Source: Bacteroidales bacterium UBA1392 (GTDB lineage: Bacteria; Bacteroidota; Bacteroidia; Bacteroidales; UBA932). Taken from it: DNA of 64,000 nt. Positions 24,898 through 34,500 of this stretch are shown in pieces. The position numbers and the translations under genes are program-made. The notes beneath the pieces were generated by a model. The model was not told the DNA's origin, did not search any database, and saw only the letters and a list, made by a program, of their open reading frames with translations. Each line of letters opens with the position of its first letter. Position 1 is the first letter of the stretch. The DNA lies in NCBI GenBank assembly GCA_002305275.1, contig DBQO01000033.1, forward strand, positions 86,996 to 150,995, written 5' to 3'.

Positions 24898-26826
24898 ATG
24901 GCAAGGGTCTGCATCAGCATAAGGGATATCGACAGCATCTACTGCAAGTTTATGGCCGATACCAGGCGCGACGAAGTGCTTGAAATACGGCTTGATAAAT
25001 GTGGTTTGTCCGAGCAGGAGATAAAGGAACTTTTTTCCGGTCAAAGAGAGGCTGCTCTTCTGGCCGCTTACCCTTGCCGTCTTGCTACTGAAAGGAAAGA
25101 TGCCATCAACGCCCTCTCCACAGCCATTCTTGCCGGTGCCGACATGGTGGATATTGAGACCTCTCTTCCCGAAGAGTCCCGCAGGTGGCTCTCTTCGCTT
25201 GCGATGAACAAATTTTGCAAGACTATCTACTCCTATCACAACTGGCATCACACAAATCCCATAGAAGAACTTCGCAGGATTGTTCGTGATGCTTTTGCCG
25301 AAGGAGCGGATATCGTTAAAATAGTCACCACTGCCAAATCAGCTGAGGATGCGGAGAGAATCCTTTCCCTATATGAGGAATTTCCTCCGGAGCGACTCAT
25401 CGCTTTTGCAATGGGTGCCGCGGGAACCCCATCAAGACTAAAATCCGTAACTCTCGGCGCACCGCTCTATTATGTCTCACCGCGCCGCGGATTTGAGACA
25501 GCTCCCGGTCAACCCTGCTACTACGATCTGTTGGAGGGCGATATTGTACTCAAGGGAGAGGTGGACATACCCTCCTCCAAGAGTTTTGCACAACGTGCAA
25601 TATTGCTCGCAGCCCTTACCGAAGGTACCACACGTCTCTACAACCTTACCCTCTGCGACGACACTCAATCGGCACTCTCGGTCGCCTGGCAACTTGGGGC
25701 GGATATCTCCTTTGAAGGTCGCACACTCATACTGACCGGTCACCAACGCATCCATGAAAAGGGTCTGGTGGTACGTGAAAATAAACTTTTTGTGGGCGAA
25801 TCGGGATTGCTGGCGCGCCTATGCATCCCTCTTGCCGGTCTGAGCGATGCCGACATTACCATCATAGGAGAAAAGACTCTCAACCGGCGCAAGATCCGCG
25901 AACATGCAAAGGCTCTGCGGTTGATGGGACTTAAGGTCAGCTATCGTGATGAACATTACCTGCCCGCCACCGTATCGGGACGGCTCCATGGCAGAGTTGT
26001 CAACATATCCGGAGCTCACGGATCTCAGATGATATCGGGAATGCTTCTTGCTCTTTCTCAATGCGACCAGGACTCCGTATTGCATGTTGCAGATCCCACC
26101 AGTAACCCCTATATCGATCTTACAATCTATCTGGCCGAATTTTTTGGGATTGACATTGAGTTCAGTGGCGAAGAATATGAGGATTCCCGCTCATTTTTTA
26201 TCTCAGGCGCACAACTGATAAAGCCCCTGCACGGACTTGAAGTGGAGAAAGATTGGAGTGCTGCCGCGATCATGCTTGTAGCCGGAGCGATGATGGGCGA
26301 CATCACCATTCGCGGTATGGATATGTTCTCCAATCAGGCGGACTCCATGATCTATGACTTTCTCGAGCAGAACCATGTAGATATCATAAAGGACAAGGAT
26401 GGAAACATCAATATACGCAAGTCCATTATATCTCCTTTTGTATATGACATTACGGATGCCCCCGACCTATTTGCTCCGCTATTCTTACTGGCTACACGAG
26501 CTACCGGCGAGAGCTGCATCCAGGGGATCCGGCGCCTTCGCAATAAAGAGAGTGACCGTGCACGCACTTTTGCTGAAGAATTTCGCAAATTGGGTGTCTG
26601 GGTAGAGATACGGGGGGACTATATGCTCATCAGGGGAAACGAGGATTTTGAGTTTATGGGGGGAGAGTGCTCCTCACACGGAGACCACCGTCTCGCAATG
26701 GTACTTTCCATTGCCAATCTCATCTCTACTTCGGAGATTATAATAGATGATACTGATTGTATTAAAAAATCCTTCCCCGGTTTTCTGGAAGAACTGGCTA
26801 AACTGGATATAAGAAAACTCAGTTGA
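24898..26826 (+). CDS. aroDA: Fused 3-dehydroquinate dehydratase (type I)-EPSP synthase
   Basis: 642 aa with two shikimate-pathway enzymes. Residues 1-210 are a type I dehydroquinase: catalytic Glu87 ('VDIETS'), His114 ('YSYHNWHH'), Schiff-base Lys141 ('ADIVKIVT'), and Arg180/Gln205 in the substrate loop. Residues about 215-642 are 3-phosphoshikimate 1-carboxyvinyltransferase: 'KGEVDIPSSKSFAQRA' (219-234), 'EKDWSAAAIMLVAG', 'LRNKESDRA' and 'SHGDHRLAM'. The PEP/glyphosate-loop motif reads 'VGESGLLARLCIPLAG' instead of GNAGTAMR, nearest to the ESGSTLRF type found in clostridia. Both domains look complete. aroC starts 1 bp after the stop, so the genes form one unit. Confidence 0.93.
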   Translation: MARVCISIRDIDSIYCKFMADTRRDEVLEIRLDKCGLSEQEIKELFSGQREAALLAAYPCRLATERKDAINALSTAILAGADMVDIETSLPEESRRWLSSLAMNKFCKTIYSYHNWHHTNPIEELRRIVRDAFAEGADIVKIVTTAKSAEDAERILSLYEEFPPERLIAFAMGAAGTPSRLKSVTLGAPLYYVSPRRGFETAPGQPCYYDLLEGDIVLKGEVDIPSSKSFAQRAILLAALTEGTTRLYNLTLCDDTQSALSVAWQLGADISFEGRTLILTGHQRIHEKGLVVRENKLFVGESGLLARLCIPLAGLSDADITIIGEKTLNRRKIREHAKALRLMGLKVSYRDEHYLPATVSGRLHGRVVNISGAHGSQMISGMLLALSQCDQDSVLHVADPTSNPYIDLTIYLAEFFGIDIEFSGEEYEDSRSFFISGAQLIKPLHGLEVEKDWSAAAIMLVAGAMMGDITIRGMDMFSNQADSMIYDFLEQNHVDIIKDKDGNINIRKSIISPFVYDITDAPDLFAPLFLLATRATGESCIQGIRRLRNKESDRARTFAEEFRKLGVWVEIRGDYMLIRGNEDFEFMGGECSSHGDHRLAMVLSIANLISTSEIIIDDTDCIKKSFPGFLEELAKLDIRKLS

Positions 26827-26827
26827 T

Positions 26828-27874
26828 ATGAATAGCTTCGGTGAAAAATTCAGGATTACAATTTTCGGAGCGTCACACGCTCCGGTAACAGGGATAACCA
26901 TAGAGGGAGTACCTGTCGGTTTGCCGCTTGACCCGAACGATTTCACAGAAGATATTCTCAGGCGTAAAAGCGGTCGCAAAGGCACCACACCCCGCATCGA
27001 GGAGGATATTCCAATTATAGAAAGCGGTGTTCGAAAAAGAGAAGACGGGGTTATGCTCACTTCCGGTGAACCCCTTACCATAAAATTTGAAAACAAAAAC
27101 ATTCGTCCGCAGGACTACTCTCTTTTCAAAAATATACCGCGTCCCGGACATGCCGATTTTACGGCTTTTGTAAAGTATTACTCCCGGACCCGGAGGGAGG
27201 AATTCGATAAAGGTGGGACTACCGGAGGAGGTATGTTCTCCGGACGTATGACACTGCCGCTGGTAGCCGCAGGTGTTGTGGCCAAGAAGATCATCTCCCC
27301 TATTGAGATACGGGCTAAACTGGTCGAAGTTGGAGGCATTTCTACTCTTGAAACTGAGGCTGTGGAGGCACTTCTCGAGAAAACCATCGAAGAGGGCGAC
27401 TCTCTCGGAGGGATTATCGAATGTATTTGCACCAATGTCCCTGCCGGACTTGGAGAACCATTCTTCAACTCGCTGGAGTCTTTGATTTCTCACGCAATTT
27501 TTTCCATACCGGGCATACGCGGTATCGAGTTCGGTGATGGATTTTCCGCCTCAAGGATGAAGGGATCCCGGCACAATGACCCATTTATCGACCGGTACGG
27601 CCATACCGCCAGGAATGGCGCCGGAGGTATCAACGGCGGTATTTCCAATGGCAACCCGCTGGTCTTCCGCGTCGCTGTCAAACCCACCTCATCAATTAGC
27701 AAGACTCAAACCACCTATGACTTTGCCGAGAATGTGATGACCGATATCTCAGTTTCGGGGCGTCACGATGTCTGCTTTGCGCTACGCGTACCTCCTATCG
27801 TGGAGGCAATGACCGCCTGCGTACTCGCCGACATGCATATCATCGATCTGCACCGGCAGACAATATCCCTTTGA
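26828..27874 (+). CDS. aroC: Chorismate synthase
   Basis: 348 aa. It converts EPSP to chorismate with reduced FMN. Seen: 'FGASHAPVTG' (His of the GESHG motif kept, Glu changed to Ala), 'RPGHADF' with the second catalytic His, 'GGGMFSGRMTLPLVAAG' in place of GGGRSSARET, 'FGDGFSASRMKGSRHND', 'GGINGGISNGNPL' and 'SGRHDVCFALRVPPIVEAM'. The FSGR variant is what I recall from clostridial-type AroC. It is coupled to the aroDA fusion, giving three consecutive pathway steps (3, 6 and 7) from two genes. Confidence 0.95.
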   Translation: MNSFGEKFRITIFGASHAPVTGITIEGVPVGLPLDPNDFTEDILRRKSGRKGTTPRIEEDIPIIESGVRKREDGVMLTSGEPLTIKFENKNIRPQDYSLFKNIPRPGHADFTAFVKYYSRTRREEFDKGGTTGGGMFSGRMTLPLVAAGVVAKKIISPIEIRAKLVEVGGISTLETEAVEALLEKTIEEGDSLGGIIECICTNVPAGLGEPFFNSLESLISHAIFSIPGIRGIEFGDGFSASRMKGSRHNDPFIDRYGHTARNGAGGINGGISNGNPLVFRVAVKPTSSISKTQTTYDFAENVMTDISVSGRHDVCFALRVPPIVEAMTACVLADMHIIDLHRQTISL

Positions 27875-27894
27875 TTGAATAATATTTCACCGCT

Positions 27895-28713
27895 ATGAAA
27901 ACTATAAGATTGAAAGTTTTGAAATCCTGTTGTCTGTTCTGCTTTCTGCTCTGCAGTTGCAATCGCAATTTCATAGGCATGGAACCTGCTCTGAAGAGGT
28001 ACCTCAAGGATTCCCTGCCGGCATTAACTGCCAGATGTGAAGCTACTCTCGATGCCGCCTATATGGCACAAACTCTGGTGGGAGAGGTTAAAGATCATCC
28101 CGAATGGGAAGGTTATCCTCTATTGCAATATGAATATTTCACAGGTATAGACAAGCGCCTCGGCGTTGCCAAAAAGGGAAAAGTGCTTATGCTAAATCCT
28201 TCTCCCGAAAAACTGGCGATATGGATAGCAGATGCCGTTTATCATGCCACGGGAGAGGTCTCCTATGAGGACTTCGAGACCATCCGCCAGTGGATCCAAT
28301 GGCAGTCGGGAGCACAATTTCCCGTTTCAGGAGTGGTATATGAGGATATGTATGTCCCCGGACATTTTGAGCCTTATGTTTTCAAGGATGGGGTTACGGT
28401 ATATATTGCAGATACCGCGATGTTTCCACAGGTCAAAGAGAACCGTACCTGCACCGAAGAGATGCTGGATTTTTATTTGACGATTACCAATGAGGATCTC
28501 AAACCCAACACGGGTCGTTATGCCCGCATCAGCAGCACTACACGCGAAATGTATTATGCTGCCGGCGGAGAAGCAGAAGTGGGAAGTAGTGTAGATGGGA
28601 AACGTGATCAGGCGTGGCTTGCAGAAGTGGGACGCCTCTATCGCAAGGCCTGGAAGTCTCACCACAATGAGTTGATTACTGCATTCGCAAAATATAAACT
28701 CAATCAAGAGTGA
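27895..28713 (+). CDS. Hypothetical lipoprotein
   Basis: 272 aa, not recognised. Lipobox 'FCFLLCSC' with Cys22 as the likely lipidated residue. The rest is a mixed alpha/beta soluble domain of about 245 residues with Trp/Tyr-rich patches ('DHPEWEGYPLLQYEYFTG', 'ETIRQWIQWQSG'). It begins 20 bp after aroC, and the tRNA-Leu promoter starts just after its stop. No relation to aromatic biosynthesis is visible. Confidence 0.65.
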   Translation: MKTIRLKVLKSCCLFCFLLCSCNRNFIGMEPALKRYLKDSLPALTARCEATLDAAYMAQTLVGEVKDHPEWEGYPLLQYEYFTGIDKRLGVAKKGKVLMLNPSPEKLAIWIADAVYHATGEVSYEDFETIRQWIQWQSGAQFPVSGVVYEDMYVPGHFEPYVFKDGVTVYIADTAMFPQVKENRTCTEEMLDFYLTITNEDLKPNTGRYARISSTTREMYYAAGGEAEVGSSVDGKRDQAWLAEVGRLYRKAWKSHHNELITAFAKYKLNQE

Positions 28714-28714
28714 T

Positions 28715-28745
28715 TTTGATAATTTCAAATATTTCTCTACTTTTG
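28715..28745 (+). promoter_or_regulatory. Promoter of tRNA-Leu
   Basis: TTTG (28715-28718) and TACTTTTG (28738-28745), 19 bp apart, match -33 and -7 elements. The tRNA begins 32 bp downstream. Confidence 0.65.
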
Positions 28746-28777
28746 CCGACCTATTATGTGTTTACCATATAATCACT

Positions 28778-28861
28778 GCCCGGATGGCGGAATAGGTAGA
28801 CGCGCTGGTCTCAAACACCAGTGGCCGAGAGGCTGTGCCGGTTCGATCCCGGCTCCGGGTA
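28778..28861 (+). tRNA. tRNA-Leu, anticodon CAA
   Basis: 84-nt class II tRNA. The acceptor stem GCCCGGA pairs with TCCGGGT (28854-28860; first pair is G-U), with discriminator A at 28861. The anticodon arm CTGGT-CTCAAAC-ACCAG gives anticodon CAA, reading UUG. The variable arm (about TGGCCGAGAGGCTGTG region) and the T-loop GTTCGATCC are present. CCA is not encoded. Confidence 0.96.
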
Positions 28862-28863
28862 CG

Positions 28864-28897
28864 AAAAAAGAGTTCGGAAAAATTCTGAACTCTTTTT
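28864..28897 (+). terminator. Terminator after tRNA-Leu
   Basis: AAAAAGAGTTC (28865-28875) pairs with GAACTCTTTTT (28887-28897). The symmetric A and T runs allow it to serve the minus-strand 4-hydroxybutyrate dehydrogenase gene as well. Confidence 0.85.
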
Positions 28898-28953
28898 AAT
28901 TATGAATATTGAGTATATTATGTCGAGTCGTAAAAGGTGTTTTCCGATTTCTT

Positions 28954-30069
28954 TTAGTATCGTTTTCGGTAGATATTTTCTATCTCTTTTTGGGTCAATT
29001 CGACATAATTATTGGCAAGTAGGCGTTGTTGAGTTTGCATAACGCTCTCGGCAAAACCGGTGATATCGGCCTCCGTCATGCCATACTCTTTAAGAGGCTT
29101 CTTTTCTAAGAGATTGGAGAGCAATTCATCTAGTTTGTCGTAGATCTCTTCGCTTGACCATTGAAAATTTTTAGTGAAAATATTATTGAGTTCTTGAATT
29201 TTGCCTGTGGGATTCTTCTGTTGATATATTTTAAATATTTCCGTTAAAAATTGATAATTGGCTTCACCATGCGGAACATGATATTTTCCCCCTAGAGGAT
29301 AGGAAAGCGCATGTACGGCACCCGTTCCTGCATTTCCAAATGCAATGCCTGCAAAATTACTGGCTATAAGCATCTCGCCAAGGCGCTCATATCGATAATC
29401 AGGTCCGTTTTCGGCTATCTTCATAAAGATATCTACAATTATTTCGATAGCAGCACGGCTAAATGTTTGAGTGTATGGAGTGGCTCTTGGTGAAACGTAT
29501 GACTCCATAGCATGAATGAGCGCATCAATAGCGCTTGCAACATAGGGTCTATATGGAAGTCCGCGCAATAATTCGGGTATAAGCACTGCGTCGTCCGGCA
29601 TCAGGGCATCGTCAGCCAAACCCATCTTTGTCTTTTTGGACTTTATTTCTGCAATGGAAATATTGGTCACTTCGCTGCCGGTTCCACATGTAGCAGGTAG
29701 AATAATGAGTTGTTTGTCTTTCTCCAGGGGTATTTTTCGTTCAAAAGCATCTGTCACATTTTCCACTCCTTTTAACACAAAAAGTTTGGAAATATCCATG
29801 ATGGTACCTCCTCCGATGGCGATGACACGATTGTATTTCAACGGCTTCACATCCCGTAAAATTGCATTCATCATCTCATCCGAAGGCTCACCCGGACCAT
29901 ATTTTCCCTTCATGATGAAATGACATTTCAAATTGAGCGGCTTCATAAAGGGCTCGTATAGATAATCGTTAGTCAGCACCAGGTCCATCTCGTTGAGACC
30001 GAAATCATGAGCAAAGTCGGCAAACTTGTCAAATTGATGCAATCGGGTTTTAAGTTTAAATAGTTGCAT
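28954..30069 (-). CDS. 4hbD: 4-Hydroxybutyrate dehydrogenase, iron-containing alcohol dehydrogenase family
   Basis: 371 aa, the same length as the Clostridium kluyveri enzyme, which it resembles throughout. NAD-binding 'AIGGGTIMDISK' (about 99-110), 'PATCGTGSEVTNISIAE' (about 140-156), metal ligands in 'ALIHAMESYVSP', 'AVHALSYPLGG' and 'HVPHGEANY'. It interconverts succinate semialdehyde and 4-hydroxybutyrate, a step in succinate-to-butyrate or 4-aminobutyrate fermentation. No 4-hydroxybutyryl-CoA transferase or dehydratase is in the window, so it stands alone. A TAACTTTG box (complement of 30179-30186) may be its -7 element, about 110 nt upstream of the start. Confidence 0.92.
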   Translation of the reverse strand: MQLFKLKTRLHQFDKFADFAHDFGLNEMDLVLTNDYLYEPFMKPLNLKCHFIMKGKYGPGEPSDEMMNAILRDVKPLKYNRVIAIGGGTIMDISKLFVLKGVENVTDAFERKIPLEKDKQLIILPATCGTGSEVTNISIAEIKSKKTKMGLADDALMPDDAVLIPELLRGLPYRPYVASAIDALIHAMESYVSPRATPYTQTFSRAAIEIIVDIFMKIAENGPDYRYERLGEMLIASNFAGIAFGNAGTGAVHALSYPLGGKYHVPHGEANYQFLTEIFKIYQQKNPTGKIQELNNIFTKNFQWSSEEIYDKLDELLSNLLEKKPLKEYGMTEADITGFAESVMQTQQRLLANNYVELTQKEIENIYRKRY

Positions 30070-30246
30070 GGTTGTATTTCGTTATTATTTATTCTGCGCA
30101 CATTGCGCAAAATGGGGCTTTACGGGCTTTACAAGTAATATATCGCTATTTATAATCGACGCTGCAATATAACAAAAGCAAAGTTATTGAAAACAATTGG
30201 GATACCGGCATTTTACATACTATACTGGGGCTGACTCAATCATAGG

Positions 30247-30302
30247 ATTGCACAACTAATTGTGCGATTTCTCTGAAAACTGCTTGTTTTGTTGTGCGAT
30301 TT
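30247..30302 (+). promoter_or_regulatory. Operator-like TTGTGCGAT repeats before ATPase 1
   Basis: ATTGCACAA (30247-30255) and TTGTGCGAT (30260-30268) form an inverted repeat with one mismatch. A further direct copy, TTGTGCGATTT, lies at 30292-30302, 32 bp (three helical turns) from the copy at 30260 and inside the promoter spacer. Related sites precede the dsrC operon and the second DUF4143 ATPase. Binding of a repressor is inferred only. Confidence 0.5.
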
Positions 30303-30313
30303 GGCTATATTTG
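30284..30313 (+). promoter_or_regulatory. Promoter of ATPase 1
   Basis: TTG at 30284-30286 and a perfect TATATTTG at 30306-30313, 19 bp apart; start codon 18 bp downstream. Confidence 0.6.
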
Positions 30314-30331
30314 TGAAAATTTAAGACAACA

Positions 30332-31501
30332 ATGAAAGCACTTTATCAGAAATTTGAGACACTTTTACTCAATACAACACTCGATTTTAAACGGTACTTG
30401 TATGATGAAATCGCGTGGGAAAGCCGTATGGTAGGCATTATTGGCGGTCGTGGAGTCGGTAAAACCACAATGATTCTACAAAGAATAAAGGAACACTTGA
30501 GTGTTAAAAATACATTATATGTTTCGGCAGACGACATGTATTTCAGCGAACATAAGCTGATAGATTTGGCTGATGTTTTTTATAAAAATGCAGGCAAATA
30601 TCTCTTTATCGATGAAATTCATAAATACGCCAATTGGTCTCAAGAGTTGAAAAACATTTACGACTCCTATCCGAGATTAAAAGTCGTATTTACGGGTTCC
30701 TCCATATTGGACATACTTAAAGGCACTGCCGACCTAAGCCGCCGTGCCATTATTTATCAATTACAAGGACTTTCATTTCGTGAATATCTAAAACTCTTTC
30801 ACGGCTATGATGTACCGGTCTATTCATTGGAGCAAATCATCAACAATGAGGTAAAACTCCCCGAAATAGAGCATCCTTTACCACTATTCAAAGACTATTT
30901 GAAACGCGGATATTATCCTTTCGGAATTGAAAACGAGGTTCACATACGCTTGGGACAGATTATCGTACAGACATTGGAAACGGATATTCCGCAATATGCC
31001 AAACTCAACGTAGGAACTGCGCGAAAATTAAAACGCTTGCTTTCCATCATTGCGGAAAGTGTACCATTTAAGCCCAACTTCTCTAAAATATCAGAAATGA
31101 TCGGTGTGAGCAGAAACTCCCTTACCGATTATTTCCTATATATGGAACAAGCAGGACTTATAGCACAACTTCGCGATGAAACTGGCGGCATCCGTGGGTT
31201 GGGAAAAGTCGATAAAGTCTATCTGGACAATACCAACATCATTTATAACTTGGTCGGCGACAAATCGGAGAAAGGAAATATCAGAGAAACATTTTTCTTC
31301 AACCAGATGCGCCTGAAAAATGAAGTTATGTCAGCCAAAAAAGCAGACTTTATAGTCAACGAATACATATTTGAATTAGGCGGCAAAAAGAAACAACAAC
31401 ATCAGATAGAAAAAGACGGCAAATCGTTCATAGTAAAAGATGACATCGAATTTGGCTACCTCAACGTCATCCCACTCTGGGCATTTGGACTGAATTATTG
31501 A
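30332..31501 (+). CDS. AAA-family ATPase with DUF4143 domain (ATPase 1)
   Basis: 389 aa. AAA_14-type P-loop domain: Walker A 'GGRGVGKTT' (about 38-46), Walker B 'YLFIDEIHKY' (about 90-99), sensor 'VVFTGSSILDI'. It is followed by a winged-helix-like segment ('SKISEMIGVSRNSLTDYFLYM') and the C-terminal DUF4143 region. Such proteins are common, often laterally acquired, and mostly of unknown role. This one lies at the left edge of an AT-richer island next to a restriction enzyme. A second member at 49463 is clearly diverged from it. Confidence 0.88.
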   Translation: MKALYQKFETLLLNTTLDFKRYLYDEIAWESRMVGIIGGRGVGKTTMILQRIKEHLSVKNTLYVSADDMYFSEHKLIDLADVFYKNAGKYLFIDEIHKYANWSQELKNIYDSYPRLKVVFTGSSILDILKGTADLSRRAIIYQLQGLSFREYLKLFHGYDVPVYSLEQIINNEVKLPEIEHPLPLFKDYLKRGYYPFGIENEVHIRLGQIIVQTLETDIPQYAKLNVGTARKLKRLLSIIAESVPFKPNFSKISEMIGVSRNSLTDYFLYMEQAGLIAQLRDETGGIRGLGKVDKVYLDNTNIIYNLVGDKSEKGNIRETFFFNQMRLKNEVMSAKKADFIVNEYIFELGGKKKQQHQIEKDGKSFIVKDDIEFGYLNVIPLWAFGLNY

Positions 31502-31584
31502 AAATTTCTAATAGCCTAAACACTAAAGGATTTTTGCTTTTGTTTTCTTAAATTTGTAGTTAATAATTTTTGCAGATGCTCATT

Positions 31585-34500
31585 ATGACAACCAGCCAAT
31601 ATATTGAAAGCGTAAATAGTAGGTATAAGTTAGGAAATGCTACCGAACACACCTTTCGTGGCGATTTGCTAACACTTTTAGAGACATTATTGCCGGATTT
31701 ACACATCACTAATGAACCAAAAAGGCTAAAGTGCGGGGCGCCTGATTATATTTTGACTAAAAAAGATATTCCAGTTGGCTATATCGAAGCAAAAGATATT
31801 GGTGATACCGATTTGGACGGCAAACAAAAGTCGGGCAACAAAGAGCAATTTGACCGCTATAAAGCCTCTTTGCCCAATCTTATTTTTACCGATTACCTCA
31901 ACTTTCATTTTTATCAGGATGGGGTATTTAGAACGAAAATCACCATTGGCGAGGTAACAGAAAAGGGAATAAAACCGCTTTCGGAAAATTTTGCCGAATT
32001 TGAAACCCTGATAAAGAATTTTGGAACCTATATAGGGCAAACCATAAAAAGCAGCAAAACACTGGCTAAAATGATGGCGGGAAAAGCCCGATTGCTTGCC
32101 GACATTATGGAAAGGGCTCTCAGTAGCGATGTGGAGAGCGATGACAACAGTACTCTTGAAAACCAAATGAATGCTTTTAAAGAGATTTTGATCCATGACA
32201 TTGATCCAAAAAGCTTTGCCGACATTTACGCACAAACCGTAGCTTATGGATTGTTTGCTGCACGTTTGCACGACACGACGCTCGACACTTTCAGCAGACA
32301 GGAAGCCGCCGAATTGATTCCAAAAACAAACCCGTTTTTAAGAAAGTTGTTTGGATATATTGCAGGCCCCGACATTGACGACAGGATTAAATGGATTGTA
32401 GATGATTTGGCGTTGATTTTCAGGGCAACCAATCTGGAGGCCCTTCTAAAAGATTATGGAAAATCCAAAAAAATGGAAGATCCGATTATCCATTTTTATG
32501 AAGATTTTTTAAGTGAATATGATCCTAAGCTGCGAAAATCTCGTGGGGTTTGGTACACGCCTCAACCGGTTGTAAACTTTATTGTGCGTGCCGTTGACGA
32601 TATTTTAAAAACAGAATTTGATTTATCGCAAGGCCTGGCAGATATCAGCACAACCAAGATAAACGTTGATGTAAAGGGCGAAAAGGTAGAACATGAGGTA
32701 CACAAAGTTCAAATCCTTGATCCGGCCACCGGCACAGGCACTTTTCTTGCCGAAACCATCAGGCATATTTATAATAGCTTTGAAGGAATGCAAGGTATTT
32801 GGGGCGATTATGTAGAACACCATTTGATACCTCGACTGAATGGCTTTGAGCTATTGATGGCCAGTTATGCAATGGCGCACTTGAAAATGGATTTCGTTAT
32901 GCGTGAAACCGGATTTCACACCGATACAAACCAACGCTTCCGCATTTACCTAACCAATAGTTTAGAAGAGCATCATCCTGACACGAAAACGCTATGGGAA
33001 GACATGTTAAGCACCGAAGCAAACGAAGCCAATAGGGTAAAACGTGATACTCCGGTTATGGTAGTAATGGGAAATCCACCGTATAGTGGCGAAAGTGCTA
33101 ATAAAGGCGGGTGGATTGAAAAATTGATTGATATATATAAATACGACCATAACGGAGAAAAAATTCCTGACACAAAATGGTTAAATAACGACTACGTGAA
33201 ATTCTTACGTTACGGACAATATTATATTGAAAAAAACGGAAGCGGCGTTTTAGCGTTTATTACGGATAATAGTTTTTTAGATAGTATAACTTTTCGTGGT
33301 ATGCGTTGGAACTTGCTTAAATCTTACGATAAACTTTACATTTTAGATTTACACGGAAATTCCAAGAAAAAGGAGACTGCCCCCGATGGAAGTATTGACC
33401 AAAACGTTTTCGATATAATGCAAGGTACTAGCATTAGTGTATTTGTAAGAACGGAAAAGAAAAGTAAGAATGAATTAGCACAAGTATTTCATTTTGATTT
33501 ATACGGAAAACGCGAAGAAAAAAACGAATTCCTTTTGGAAAACAATATTGAAACAATAAAGTGGCAAGAACTCAAACTGGAAGAGCCGTATTATTTTTTA
33601 GTTCCAAAAGATTTTTCTTCACAAAAAGAATACGATACTTTTATAAGAATAGATGAATTATTAAATGTAAATGGAGTAGGAATTTGTTCCAAACGTGATG
33701 AAACTGCAATTAGATACAGTAAAATTGAATTAATCGATGTTTTGAATGATTTCAAAGATTTGACAGAATCAGAAATTAAATTAAAATATAAAACCGAAGT
33801 TAAAGAAAGCAGAGATAAAAAAACTCTGCTTGCTAAAAAGAATATTGAACGGTTTGGAACTGATGATCAATTTATAAAAAAAATTAGTTATCGCCCTTTT
33901 GACACAAAATGGACTTATTTTACAAATCAATCAAGAGGCTTTTTAGCATTTCCTGTTTATGAAATAATGAGGCATTTTACGCAAGGTAATTGCGGTTTAG
34001 TTGTATCTAAAAAAAGCCGTCAACTGAGTTTGGGATATATGTTTATCACAAATACAATTACCGATTTACATATTTTGGATAGTGCAGCAGATTCTACATA
34101 TATTTTCCCTCTCTACCTTTACCCCGATCCCGACGAACAGCAAACTTTAGCAGGGCCGCTAGGACGACAACCCAATCTCAATATGAAAATTGTGGATAAA
34201 ATTGCTAAAAAAATTAATTTAACATTTTTGCCGGACGACAATCTTGCTTACGATTTGCCCGCCGAATTGGGAGAATGTTTCTCACCATTGGATTTATTGG
34301 ATTATATCTATGCGATACTGCACTCTCCAACATATAGGGAGAAATACAAAGAATTCTTAAAGATTGATTTTCCTCGTGTGCCCTACCCTAAAAACAGTGA
34401 AACATTTTGGGGTCTGGTTGAGTTAGGCAGTAAATTAAGGGAGATTCATTTGATGGAAAGTCCTGTTCTTAACCAATTCATTACACTATACAACATAACT

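Noticed and set aside
26873..27493. Open frame of 206 codons on the minus strand
   Set aside because: Antisense to aroC, whose family motifs are unmistakable.
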